In this document: piece by piece, positions 42,259-51,044 of the stretch
How the letters are laid out: each line of letters begins with the position of its first letter
Position numbering within the stretch: the first letter of the stretch is position 1
Assembly: GCA_017312345.1 (NCBI GenBank)
Contig: BLAA01000001.1
Location: 2,604,001-2,668,000 of the forward strand
DNA length: 64,000 nt
From: Candidatus Denitrolinea symbiosum
Lineage (GTDB): Bacteria; Chloroflexota; Anaerolineae; Anaerolineales; Villigracilaceae
Direction of reading: 5' to 3'
Program-made: the position numbers and the translations under genes
Notes under the pieces: generated by a model
Databases searched by the model: none
What the model saw: the letters and a program-made list of their open reading frames with translations, nothing else
What the model was told of the DNA's origin: nothing

Positions 42259-43469
42259 AATACAAGGTTCTGAGCGTTGGACAGAATTATCACATCCGCG
42301 GGGGGTCGGACCGGATGATGTTCCAGACGAATCAGATATTGGCGGATCACGGACACGCAGTGGCTGTCTTTGCCGCTCAAGATGCCCGTAATCAAGAATC
42401 CGTATGGTCGCGTTATTTCCCGGCCGCGGCAAATTTTGAGAAGCCTGCCTTAATTGACCTGGCGCGGTATGTGTATTCGTTTCCGGCCGCCAGGCAGATG
42501 AAGAAGTTGCTGGATGACGTCAGTCCCGACATAGCCCATTTGCACATCTATTACGGCAAGTTGACCACGTCAATATTGCGCCCCCTTAAAGACGCGGGGA
42601 TACCCATCGTGCAATCGTTGCACGAGTATAAGTTGATCTGTCCGGTATATACGTTGGTGTCAAAGGACAAGATCTGCGAAGCCTGCCAGGGGAGGTATTT
42701 TTGGAGGGCCATCCCAAGAAAATGCAACCGTCAATCCCTGGCGCGTACCCTGCTCAGCGTGACGGAATCCTACGTGTCCAGGTGGAACGGAGCGGTGGAG
42801 CGCGTTGACCATTTCATTGCCGTCAGCGATTTTGTCCGGCAGAAAGTGATCCAATACGGCGTTCCCCCGGATAAGGTCACGACCGTTTGCAATGTTATGG
42901 ACGCATCCGATATTGAGCCAAACGGCGCGCCGGGTGGCTACTTTCTTTACTTTGGACGTCTGGAGCGGGTTAAGGGACTGTTTACCTTGCTGGAGGCTGC
43001 CTCTTCCATCACGGAGGCGCCGACCTATATCGTCGGCGAAGGCTCTATCAAAGCGGATCTCCAAAAGTGGATCGAAGAGCGCGGCCTGACCCACATCAAA
43101 TTGCTCGGCTTTAAGACAGGCGCGGAGCTTCACGATATAATTCGCGGCAGTTTATGCACCATATTGCCGGCCGAATGGTACGAGCCGTGGGGATTGACGA
43201 TCCTGGAGGGCTTTGCTCATGGACGCCCGGCCATTGGCGGTCGCATGGGAGGCATTCCTGAGATCATCACAGACGGCGCGGATGGTTTGCTGTTCGAAGC
43301 GGGAAACGCGGAGGCGCTGAGAGAGAAAATGGCGTGGATGGCGGCCCATCCTCTCCAGGCAGTTGAGATGGGGAGAGCGGGCCGCTTGAAGGTCGAACGG
43401 AAGTTCACGCCGGAAATTTACTACACCCAGTTAATGGGAGTTTATCGCAAAGCGGCAGGGATTTCATAG
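42255..43469 (+). CDS. GT4-family glycosyltransferase
   Basis: A 404-residue GT-B glycosyltransferase. The N-terminus (MKYKVLSVGQNYHIRGGSDR) has the acceptor-side GGSDRM loop. The C-terminal domain has YFGRLERVKGLFTLLEA and the donor motif EWYEPWGLTILEGFAHGRPA. A cysteine cluster in the middle (CPVYTLVSKDKICEACQG and a later CNR) is unusual and may bind a metal; similar clusters occur in some capsule GT4 enzymes. Translation is coupled to the polymerase gene. Donor sugar unknown. Confidence 0.85.
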   Translation: MKYKVLSVGQNYHIRGGSDRMMFQTNQILADHGHAVAVFAAQDARNQESVWSRYFPAAANFEKPALIDLARYVYSFPAARQMKKLLDDVSPDIAHLHIYYGKLTTSILRPLKDAGIPIVQSLHEYKLICPVYTLVSKDKICEACQGRYFWRAIPRKCNRQSLARTLLSVTESYVSRWNGAVERVDHFIAVSDFVRQKVIQYGVPPDKVTTVCNVMDASDIEPNGAPGGYFLYFGRLERVKGLFTLLEAASSITEAPTYIVGEGSIKADLQKWIEERGLTHIKLLGFKTGAELHDIIRGSLCTILPAEWYEPWGLTILEGFAHGRPAIGGRMGGIPEIITDGADGLLFEAGNAEALREKMAWMAAHPLQAVEMGRAGRLKVERKFTPEIYYTQLMGVYRKAAGIS

Positions 43470-43509
43470 GCGGAAGGAGCCTTCCACTGCCTGTAACAAG
43501 GAGAACGGC

Positions 43510-44508
43510 TTGGCTGCTGAATTGGATTCTCTTTACGTCAAACTTCGCCCAGGCAAGGCTGTTACGCGTCTTGTGACCCATTTATTCTTTCAGGGACGGC
43601 CCCTGACTACCCGGCATCGCTGGTTGAACCGATTCCTTTTGGCTGGGATGAAGGTCGTCGCGTCCATGCCGCAGATCAAGGCAGTCGAAAAGCCGATATT
43701 CATTGTCGGCATGGGACGCAGCGGCTCGACCATCTTGGGAAAGACGCTTTCCGTTCATCGCGATGTAGGCTGGCTCAATGAACCGAAACTGATCTGGTAT
43801 TCCATTGATCCAAGAGAAGATGTGAACGGAAATTTTTATCCGGGGCCGGCCCAATACCGCTTCACGTCCAAGGATGTGCCTGCGGGCGCCGGGCCAAAAC
43901 TCAAGCGCATTTATGGCTTTTACCTTGCTGTTACAGGCTCTAAAAGGATCGTGGATAAATATCCCGAACTCGTATACCGGGCCGCCTATGTCCGCGAGTT
44001 GTTCCCGGACGCCCGCTTTATTTTCCTCGTCCGTAATGGCTGGGATTCTTTGTCGTCAACCGCTCGCTGGTCGAAGCAGCAGGGCAGGGAGGTGGACGGC
44101 GTTTTGGAGGACTGGTGGGGAGCGGACCGGCGGAAGTGGAACATCATGGTGGATGAGTTGGTCGCCAGCGACCCGGATCTCTCGGAACATAAGGACGAGA
44201 TCGGCAATTTCACGCGGCAGGAGGAAATGGCGGCGGTGGAGTGGATCGTCTGTATGCGAGAGGGACTGAAGATGATGTCTTCGTTCCCCGAAGCGGCGCA
44301 TTTAATCCGTTATGAAGACCTCACCCAAAACCCTCAGAAAAGCCTCCCCGAACTGACTGAATTTTGCGGGCTGCCCGAAGACAAAACCTTTCTTGAATAT
44401 GCCGGGAAGACTTTGGTCGCGGGGCGCATCCACGACAGGCACGTCAGCCTGCCGCCATGTATCGAGCCAGCCTTCCTGAAAACGCTGGCGGAATTGGGCT
44501 ATTCCTAA
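43510..44508 (+). CDS. Sulfotransferase (3 of 4)
   Basis: A 332-residue sulfotransferase. The PAPS loop is GMGRSGSTILGKTLS (67-81) and the 3'-site FLVRNGWDSLSSTARW lies near residue 180. The start is taken as TTG at 43510 because AAGGAGAA sits 6 nt before it and the preceding codons are intergenic. This type, with GRSGST, is related to the sulfotransferase_3 group and differs from the first two copies. The next sulfotransferase gene begins 8 nt after its stop. Confidence 0.82.
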   Translation: MAAELDSLYVKLRPGKAVTRLVTHLFFQGRPLTTRHRWLNRFLLAGMKVVASMPQIKAVEKPIFIVGMGRSGSTILGKTLSVHRDVGWLNEPKLIWYSIDPREDVNGNFYPGPAQYRFTSKDVPAGAGPKLKRIYGFYLAVTGSKRIVDKYPELVYRAAYVRELFPDARFIFLVRNGWDSLSSTARWSKQQGREVDGVLEDWWGADRRKWNIMVDELVASDPDLSEHKDEIGNFTRQEEMAAVEWIVCMREGLKMMSSFPEAAHLIRYEDLTQNPQKSLPELTEFCGLPEDKTFLEYAGKTLVAGRIHDRHVSLPPCIEPAFLKTLAELGYS

Positions 44509-44516
44509 CCTGGAAA

Positions 44517-45548
44517 ATGACAATGACCGATACAACCGCCATGCAAAAAATTATTTTTGTCGTCGGCAACAGCCGCAGCGGCACCACCATGCTGGGGCGC
44601 GTTTTGGGATGTTCATCCGACGTGCTTACCTTTAATGAGCTGCATTTCTTCGAGCAGATGTGGACCCCGTCCATGCCTGCAGGCGAAATTAGTTTGGAAA
44701 AGGCAGTCCACTTCACAACACGCCTGCTTGGAATTCAAAGGGAGGGGTATTATGCCCAGGTGGAGCCGCATAAATACCGGCGGGAGGCTGAAGCGCTGGT
44801 GTCGGCCCAACCCGGAAAACTGACCGCCCCCCAAGTCTTTGCCGCATTTCTGGATTACGAGGCGAAGCGGCGCGGCAAAACGGTCGCGTGCGACCAAACG
44901 CCCAGGAACCTCTTCTACATCCGGGAGTTGCTCGCGTATTATCCCAATGCTTATATCGTTCATATTGTTCGGGATCCTCGCGACGTCCTGCTTTCTCAAA
45001 AGAACAGGTGGCTTAGGCGGAGTTATGCTCAAAAGAAATTCCCAATGAGGGAATCTGTTCGATATTGGGTTAATTATCACCCTATTTCCATCAGCCTGCT
45101 TTGGGAAAGCGGTATAAAGGCATGGGAAAGGCGCAAGGGTCTGGCGAGAGTCTACTCCATCCGATTTGAAGATTTGATCGAGGACCCAGAGAAGATAATC
45201 CGCGCGATCTGCCAATTCCTGGAACTTGAATATTCTCCGGCGATGCTGGAGGTGCCGCAGGTGGGTTCATCCCATGGAGCGGACCGGCCGGAGCGGTTCG
45301 GGATCAACAAGGATATTGCCGGACGCTGGCAGCGCGCGAGCCGGTCGGAGACGGTTGATCTTGTCATCTGCCAAAAGATCACCGCGAAACGCATGTTGGA
45401 ATTTGGCTATCCTTTGGCAAAGTTTCGATTTAACCCGTTTTATTATTTGTGGGTTTTGATGTTGTGGCCTGTCAAGGCCTTGATGGCGATCCTGGTCAAT
45501 CTCGATAAATCCAGGAATATATTTGCGTTCATTAGACGGCGACTATGA
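44517..45548 (+). CDS. Sulfotransferase (4 of 4)
   Basis: A 343-residue sulfotransferase, with PAPS loop GNSRSGTTMLGRVL (17-30) and 3'-site IVRDPRDVLLSQKNRW at about 150. A C-terminal hydrophobic segment (FYYLWVLMLWPVKALMAILV) may anchor it to the membrane. Two ATGs (44517 and 44523) are equally plausible. It is most like copy 3 in motif spelling (GRSGST versus SRSGTT), so these two may share an ancestor. A 212-bp gap follows with a new promoter-like box. Confidence 0.84.
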   Translation: MTMTDTTAMQKIIFVVGNSRSGTTMLGRVLGCSSDVLTFNELHFFEQMWTPSMPAGEISLEKAVHFTTRLLGIQREGYYAQVEPHKYRREAEALVSAQPGKLTAPQVFAAFLDYEAKRRGKTVACDQTPRNLFYIRELLAYYPNAYIVHIVRDPRDVLLSQKNRWLRRSYAQKKFPMRESVRYWVNYHPISISLLWESGIKAWERRKGLARVYSIRFEDLIEDPEKIIRAICQFLELEYSPAMLEVPQVGSSHGADRPERFGINKDIAGRWQRASRSETVDLVICQKITAKRMLEFGYPLAKFRFNPFYYLWVLMLWPVKALMAILVNLDKSRNIFAFIRRRL

Positions 45549-45687
45549 TGGGGCAGCTCGATATTTGGCGATAATTCTGCAACGCTCTCGGTTGTGAACC
45601 GCGCTTTGTGGCGTAAATCGGACTGCTAGTCCAACCTGTTTTGGCGGCGGTCTCTTGGTAAGAAATTCAGCTCGCGATCGGGTACGT

Positions 45688-45693
45688 TATAAT
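45688..45693 (+). promoter_or_regulatory. -10 box (TATAAT) inside the polysaccharide cluster
   Basis: TATAAT lies in the 212-bp gap between the fourth sulfotransferase and the GT2 gene, 67 nt before the GT2 start. It could restart transcription of the second half of the cluster. No good -35 is evident. Confidence 0.5.
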
Positions 45694-45760
45694 CCACCCT
45701 TGCGTTGGCATTCCAAAAGAAACTGTATCTCCTTGATTTTTTCAACAGGCCGTCAAACTC

Positions 45761-46759
45761 ATGTCTATAATTTCCCCATCCGATCCAGCGTCGAACCGAA
45801 TTAAGCATAACGACGGCAATGTTTCATTGTCGGTGGTTGTGCCGGTTTACAATAGCGAAGGTTCCTTGCGCGAACTTGTCGCCCGGTTAAACCTTGTCTT
45901 GCCTGAGTTGACGGACCAATTTGAACTGCTCCTCATTAATGACGGCAGCCGGGATCGAAGTTGGGAGGTCGTGGAGGAACTGGCGCGCGTGCATCCCTGG
46001 ATTACGGGAATAAACTTCATGCGAAATTTCGGGCAGCACAATGCCCTGCTTTGCGGCATCCGGGAGGCTCGGTTTGAGATTATCGTCACCCTGGACGACG
46101 ATTGCCAGAATCCTCCCGAAGAAATTCCGAAACTGATCGAAAAAATCAACGCTGGTTTCGATGTGGTTTACGGTTCGCCCCGGCAAACCCGGCACGGACT
46201 TTGGCGGGATCTGGCTTCGCAGATAACCAAGATCGCCCTGCAAAGCGTGATGGGGGCCGATACGGCGCGTAAAGTCAGCGCGTTCCGGGCTTTCAGGACC
46301 CCGTTACGGCAGGCGTTCGCCACCTATGGCGGCTCATTCGTCAATATAGATGTTTTGTTATCCTGGGCCTCCACGCGGTTTTCCTCGGTTGACGTTCTTC
46401 ACCGGCCGCGCGAGAGCGGAAGATCCAACTATACATTCCGCGCTCTGGTTGTCCATGCTCTGAACATGATCACCGGCTTCAGCATGCTCCCGCTGCAAAT
46501 TGCCAGCCTGGTCGGTTTTCTATTTACCGTTTTCGGCATCATGGTCTTGTTCTATGTGATTGCCCGATATTTGATTCAAGGAGGCTCGATTCCCGGCTTC
46601 CCGTTCCTGGCCTCGACCATTGCCATTTTCTCGGGCGCCCAGCTTTTTTCGCTTGGCATCATTGGTGAATATCTGGCGCGGATGCATTTCCGCCTGATGG
46701 ACCGCCCGACCTATGTCATTCAAAAAGTCTATAAAAACGCGGCTGGCGAAGAGGCTTAG
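45761..46759 (+). CDS. GT2-family glycosyltransferase with two C-terminal membrane helices (GtrB/DPM1-like)
   Basis: A 332-residue enzyme. The GT-A domain begins SVVVPVYNSEGSLRELV, with LLINDGSRDRSWEV and the metal-binding LDDDCQNPPEEI. Two membrane helices follow at about 235-300 (LPLQIASLVGFLFTVFGIMV and a second with LFSLGIIGEYLARM). The layout is that of transferases making polyprenyl-phosphate sugars, which serve as lipid-linked donors. It fits a GtrB-like role for the GT39-type membrane proteins in this cluster; that link is inferred. Confidence 0.87.
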   Translation: MSIISPSDPASNRIKHNDGNVSLSVVVPVYNSEGSLRELVARLNLVLPELTDQFELLLINDGSRDRSWEVVEELARVHPWITGINFMRNFGQHNALLCGIREARFEIIVTLDDDCQNPPEEIPKLIEKINAGFDVVYGSPRQTRHGLWRDLASQITKIALQSVMGADTARKVSAFRAFRTPLRQAFATYGGSFVNIDVLLSWASTRFSSVDVLHRPRESGRSNYTFRALVVHALNMITGFSMLPLQIASLVGFLFTVFGIMVLFYVIARYLIQGGSIPGFPFLASTIAIFSGAQLFSLGIIGEYLARMHFRLMDRPTYVIQKVYKNAAGEEA

Positions 46760-47500
46760 ATGTCTGATCCGACGCTGTGCGATTTCCTTCCATGGGACAC
46801 GGATCACTTCGGTTTACGGATTGGGCGGGTAAACCGCCGTCATTTGACGGATGCCTCCGTCCAGAAAATTGTTGAATGGCAAAATTCGGAAGCGATAGAA
46901 TGTCTTTACTTTCTGGCGGATTTTGACGACCCAGAGACGGCGCGTCTGGCCCAGGCATACAATTTCCAATTGGTGGACATTCGGATCACGTTGGAAGGGA
47001 CTTCCGAGAGAGGACGATTGGCGCGGCTGGATCCGGACAGCCAACTGACGATGCGGTCATTCCAGCCAGCGGACGTTCCAATTTTGGCGGAAATCGCAAG
47101 GAAAAGCCATACCGACACGCGCTTTTTCTTTGACCAAAACTTTCCGAGAGACAAAAGCGAAGCGCTGTACGAAGTTTGGATCCGGCGCAGCTGCGAAGGT
47201 CTTTCCGATCGGGTCGTGACGGCCTGCGTGGACGGACAGGTTGCCGGCTATATCGCTTGTAAGATATTGGATGACGCGAGCGGCCAAATCGGGTTGGTCG
47301 GCGTGACCGAGCAGGCGCGCGGAAAAGGCGTCGGTAAATCTCTGGTTAACGCGGCATTGGATTGGTTTGCTGGTCGGAATATCCGATCTGTTCAAGTGGT
47401 CACTCAGGGAAGGAACATCGCCGCCCAGCGCCTGTATCAAAAGTGCGGTTTTGCGACTCGTTCGGTTCAACTATGGTATCACCGGTGGGCTTCGGTTTGA
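46760..47500 (+). CDS. WecD/RffC-like dTDP-fucosamine acetyltransferase (GNAT)
   Basis: A 246-residue protein with an N-terminal domain (LPWDTDHFGLRIGRV) and a C-terminal GNAT fold with acetyl-CoA loop EQARGKGVGKSLV at about 190. The N-terminal WDTxxFG motif is typical of WecD, which N-acetylates dTDP-4-amino-4,6-dideoxygalactose. The matching aminotransferase (WecE type) is encoded at 51045, which supports the call. The ATG directly follows the stop of the GT2 gene. Confidence 0.8.
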   Translation: MSDPTLCDFLPWDTDHFGLRIGRVNRRHLTDASVQKIVEWQNSEAIECLYFLADFDDPETARLAQAYNFQLVDIRITLEGTSERGRLARLDPDSQLTMRSFQPADVPILAEIARKSHTDTRFFFDQNFPRDKSEALYEVWIRRSCEGLSDRVVTACVDGQVAGYIACKILDDASGQIGLVGVTEQARGKGVGKSLVNAALDWFAGRNIRSVQVVTQGRNIAAQRLYQKCGFATRSVQLWYHRWASV

Positions 47501-47558
47501 GGCGGCCGGACCAGCGGCGGGTCTTTTCCGCCGTCAAAAGGAGTTCAGATTTTTAATT

Positions 47559-48407
47559 ATGGAACGGAAAAATGTAAAACTTGAACCCGAACGGGACAGC
47601 TACGACCCGGTTTTTTTCGAGCGCCTGGCATCCGTGGAAGACGAGCATTTTTGGTTTCGTACTCGCAATCACGTTATCCGCGCGCTGACTCGGCAGGTAA
47701 CTGGGAAATTACCGCCGGGCTGCCGGGTTTTGGAAATTGGCTGTGGCGCTGGAAACGTCTTGCGTGAACTAGGCAAAGCCTGCCCGCATGGGTTGGTCGT
47801 CGGTTCGGACCTTTTTTTCGAAGGGTTGAAATTCGCCCGAAACCGGGTCGCCGGCCCTCTCGTTCAGGCTGATTTGCACGCCCTGCCTTTCGATGTAAAA
47901 TTCGACGTCGTCGGCCTGTTCGACGTTATCGAACATATCCCCAACGATGTGGAGGTTCTTGAACATCTCGCGCGCATGATCGCGCCGGGAGGCCGCCTGT
48001 TCCTCACCGTCCCGGCCAGCCCGTCTCTCTGGAGTTATTTTGACGAGGGCGCGCGCCATTGCCGTCGTTATCGAAGTCTCGAAATGAAGGAAAAACTACA
48101 ATCGGCAGGATTTGAAATCGAATTTCTGAGCCATTACATGACGTCTATTTTTCCGCTGGTCTGGCTGGCCCGAAGGTTGACGAGACTTGCAAGCCGAAGC
48201 CGATCCTTGACTATCGAACAGGCGACCGCCTTGACTTTGGCCGAGTTCAAAATAACCCCGCTGGTCAACCCGCTTCTGACTTGGATCCTGAGTCTTGAAA
48301 CCGGGTTTCTTATACGGCGACGACCGCTGCCCTTTGGCGCGTCGCTTCTTGCCCTTGCCCGAAAGCCGCTGGTTGGGACGTCCGGGATTGAAGCGCAGCG
48401 ACGATGA
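47559..48407 (+). CDS. Class I SAM-dependent methyltransferase
   Basis: A 282-residue methyltransferase. SAM-binding motif I is VLEIGCGAGNVLREL (about 46-60), followed by GSDLFFEGLKFARN and DVVGLFDVIEHIPND. The C-terminal half has a hydrophobic segment and a basic stretch. It probably methylates a sugar or lipid carrier in the cluster, but the acceptor cannot be read. GGAG lies 15 nt before the ATG, a long spacing; no better start is visible. Confidence 0.83.
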   Translation: MERKNVKLEPERDSYDPVFFERLASVEDEHFWFRTRNHVIRALTRQVTGKLPPGCRVLEIGCGAGNVLRELGKACPHGLVVGSDLFFEGLKFARNRVAGPLVQADLHALPFDVKFDVVGLFDVIEHIPNDVEVLEHLARMIAPGGRLFLTVPASPSLWSYFDEGARHCRRYRSLEMKEKLQSAGFEIEFLSHYMTSIFPLVWLARRLTRLASRSRSLTIEQATALTLAEFKITPLVNPLLTWILSLETGFLIRRRPLPFGASLLALARKPLVGTSGIEAQRR

Positions 48408-48490
48408 ACAAAAAACGATTGTCCGGAGCGCATCTTTCGATTCGTACCGCGATACCATTGAGATAATCGTTTTCCTGGAGAAAAGAAAAA

Positions 48491-49478
48491 ATGTTGAAAC
48501 TGCAAAGAAGAGCTATTTGGCGGGATATCCTGGTTTTTGCCCCTTTCCTGCTCTTTGTTTTTGTTTATGAGGCTAATCTTCTGACTTTCTACTTTAGTCA
48601 TGAGAAATCGGCCTATGGCGCTCATGTTCAATTTGCCTTTTTGATGGCGACTGCGGAGAAAATCTCCATTCCTCATTTCCTTTATCAGGCTCTTGTTATT
48701 GTTACAGGGAACCTTTTATATGGCGGCCAACCGATTCTGGGCAATCTGTTGAAAGCCGGCTACCTGGTCTCTTTGAGCGTTACGCTGGCCTTATTCAGCC
48801 TCCTCTATGTTCTTTTTCTTAAGGCGATAAATCGAGACGGAGTTCGATATTCCATCTTCTCGGCCTTGATGGCGGTATTTTTCACGGTGGGTTCGGCGGT
48901 TAATGCCCTGTATTTTTTGGATAAACATGCCTACTTTGGCTATTTACCGCTTAATGTCTATAATGGCCCCACCCATTCGCTCTTGCAATTGTTCTCGATC
49001 CCGCTTTTTCTGATCGTCTCCAGGATATTCATACCGTCGAAAATCAACGCCAGATGGCTGGTTCCTGGAGGGGTGCTTTTGACGATCCTGGCCACGCTGG
49101 CCAAGCCAAGCTTCACGGTGATTATCCTCCCCGCTGTTGGGTTGATAATCGTTTACAGGGCGCTAAAGAAAGAATACATCAACTGGAATTTGTTTCTTTG
49201 GGGCTTGGCAGCGCCTTCTCTCGCAGTATTGGGCTGGCAATATTATATTTCTTTTGGTTCCCAGTGGGAAAACATGAATCGTATCTTTAGCAATGTGAAA
49301 ATTTATCCAACCCGCATCGGATTTGCGCCTTTTGGTCAATTCATCGCGTGGGAGGTGCCTCTCAATCTCCTTTTGCCAAAACTGTTTTTGTCCATCCTGT
49401 TTCCTCTGACCGTTTACGTCTCCTATTGGAAGACCGCACGGAGGGACTTAATATTCAATTTGGGATGGCTGGTTTTCC
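48491..49478 (+). pseudogene. 5' part of a polytopic membrane-protein gene interrupted by an IS1-like element
   Basis: Encodes 329 residues with about eight hydrophobic helices (for example DILVFAPFLLFVFVYEANLL). GGAG lies about 10 nt before the ATG. The frame is cut after WLVF by the element at 49479. Joining 49478 to 50730 (one target copy removed) restores an uninterrupted frame of 425 codons plus stop ending at 51019. The family is unknown to me; position suggests a membrane glycosyltransferase or polymerase of the cluster. The interruption almost certainly inactivates it. Confidence 0.88.
49471..49478. repeat. Left target-site duplication of the IS1-like element
   Basis: GGTTTTCC, identical to 50722-50729 on the other side of the element. 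Eight bp is within the range for the IS1 family. Confidence 0.9.
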
Positions 49479-50721
49479 GGTAGCCCCCCACTAAAACGTG
49501 GTGGTGCGTAAATCTTGCGGAAAAATGGGTTCACTGGCAAACTCGTACGACTTCCACATCGAGCGAGGAGTCAATGAACCCACAAACACTATTTTGCCCG
49601 AACATGGATTGTCCCGCAAGAGGACATAAAGGGAAAGGGAACATCCAAGTTCACAGTCAGAAAGACCAGCGGTGTGTGTGTCAAGTGTGCGGACAAACGT
49701 TTACGGTCACCAAAGGCACGATTTTCTATCGGTTACGCCATGCGCCTGAGCTGGTGATCCAAGTGTTGATTCTGCTGGCATACGGCTGCCCCATTCAAGC
49801 CATCGTTCGCGCCTTTGGATTGGACGAGCGGACCGTTCGAGATTGGCACGCTCGTGCAGGCAACCATTGTCAGCAGGTACATGAGCATCTGGTTGAAAAC
49901 ACGGTACATGACTTGAAGCAAGCGCAAGCGGATGAAATCAAAGTCAAGACGCAGAAAGGCACATTCTGGATGGCTCTGGCGATTTGGGTTCAGCCTCGTC
50001 TGTGGATGGGCGGGGTGGTTAGTCCCACACGTGACCTGAATTTGATTCAGGCCTTGGCGGACAAAATCAAGGGCATGGCTTTGTGTCGTCCACTCTTGCT
50101 GGCGGTAGACGGATTGTCCAGTTATGTCGGCGCCTTTCGGACTGCCTTTCGGAGCAAGTTTCCTCGCTCGGAGGGAGAAAGGGGACGATGCAAGATGGTG
50201 GCTTGGCAAGAGATTGCCATTGTGCAAGTCGTCAAACAGCGTATGGAAGGCGTCCTGAGTGTTAAGCGACGCATTGTTCAGGGTGCAAAAGATGCGGTCG
50301 AGCGTCTGATCCAAACCACTCAAGGAAAAGGCGTGATCAATACCGCTTTCATCGAACGTCTCAATGCCACCTTTCGTCAGAGGATCAGCGCCCTAACGCG
50401 GCGCACGCGCAACTTGGCGCAACAGGCTGAGACCTTGGTGGCAGGCATGTATTTGGTCGGTTGCTTCTACAACTTTTGTGACTTCCACAAAAGCCTGCGT
50501 TTGAAACTGTCTGTTGGTTCTTTCGGCCATCGCTGGGTGCAACGTACTCCTGCCATCGCCGCAGGCTTGACTGACCATCAGTGGACGCCTGCGGAATTGC
50601 TTCACTTCCGAGTTCCGCTTCCGCGTTGGAAATTGCCCAAACAGCGCGGCAGACCTTCTGCCACCTTGCTTCAACTCACTCAACAATGGGCAAATTGACC
50701 ACGCTTAACTGCGGCGCTACC
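49479..50721 (+). mobile_element. IS1-like insertion sequence (1243 bp)
   Basis: Bounded by 8-bp direct repeats GGTTTTCC. Ends are imperfect inverted repeats: left GGTAGCCCCCCACTAAAAC, right (reverse complement) GGTAGCGCCGCAGTTAAGC, with 13 of 19 matching. IS1 elements also begin GGT. It carries one transposase gene in a single frame, without the InsA/InsB frameshift of classical IS1, as in the longer members of the family. Both ends and the target copies are intact, so insertion is probably recent. Confidence 0.9.
49574..50698 (+). CDS. IS1-family transposase
   Basis: A 374-residue DDE transposase. The N-terminal zinc-ribbon has cysteine pairs in FCPNMDC and CVCQVCGQTF. A helix-turn-helix region follows (PIQAIVRAFGLDERTVRDWH). 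The catalytic residues are probably Asp120 (QADEIKVK), Asp179 (LLAVDGLSS) and Glu261 (NTAFIERLNATFR). The NTAFIERLNATFR block is a close match to IS1-type enzymes. The frame is complete, so the element may be active. Confidence 0.9.
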   Translation: MNPQTLFCPNMDCPARGHKGKGNIQVHSQKDQRCVCQVCGQTFTVTKGTIFYRLRHAPELVIQVLILLAYGCPIQAIVRAFGLDERTVRDWHARAGNHCQQVHEHLVENTVHDLKQAQADEIKVKTQKGTFWMALAIWVQPRLWMGGVVSPTRDLNLIQALADKIKGMALCRPLLLAVDGLSSYVGAFRTAFRSKFPRSEGERGRCKMVAWQEIAIVQVVKQRMEGVLSVKRRIVQGAKDAVERLIQTTQGKGVINTAFIERLNATFRQRISALTRRTRNLAQQAETLVAGMYLVGCFYNFCDFHKSLRLKLSVGSFGHRWVQRTPAIAAGLTDHQWTPAELLHFRVPLPRWKLPKQRGRPSATLLQLTQQWAN

Positions 50722-50729
50722 GGTTTTCC
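50722..50729. repeat. Right target-site duplication of the IS1-like element
   Basis: GGTTTTCC, the second copy of the target sequence seen at 49471-49478. Confidence 0.9.
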
Positions 50730-51019
50730 TGTTCGGCTGCATTTCCACTTATTTCTTTGTGGAAATAGTTATTGCGGAGAACAGAATGGGTAAGGTTTCG
50801 AGAGCCGGAAATTTCACATGGAGCGGACTGATTGGCGTCTATACTCTCTTCGTCGCCGCTGCCCTATTCTTTCTACGACAAATCTTCCAACAGCCGGCGA
50901 CCGAAAAAACGGATTGGCGGCGTCTGGGACTCGTCCTTGTTGTCATGGCCTTACATTTGGTTTACGGCATCTTCTGGTATTTTGACCAGTTTCGAGTATT
51001 CACAGAGAAAATCTATTAA
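50730..51019 (+). pseudogene. 3' part of the interrupted membrane-protein gene
   Basis: Continues the frame of 48491-49478 with LFGCISTYFFVEIVIAENRM, then GKVSRAGNFTW and two further hydrophobic helices (GVYTLFVAAALFFLRQIF and LVLVVMALHLVYGIFWYF). It ends at TAA 51017-51019. An internal ATG at 50786 could allow a short product, but no ribosome site is evident. Confidence 0.88.
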
Positions 51020-51044
51020 ACCTCCATAAATGAGGAACGATACC

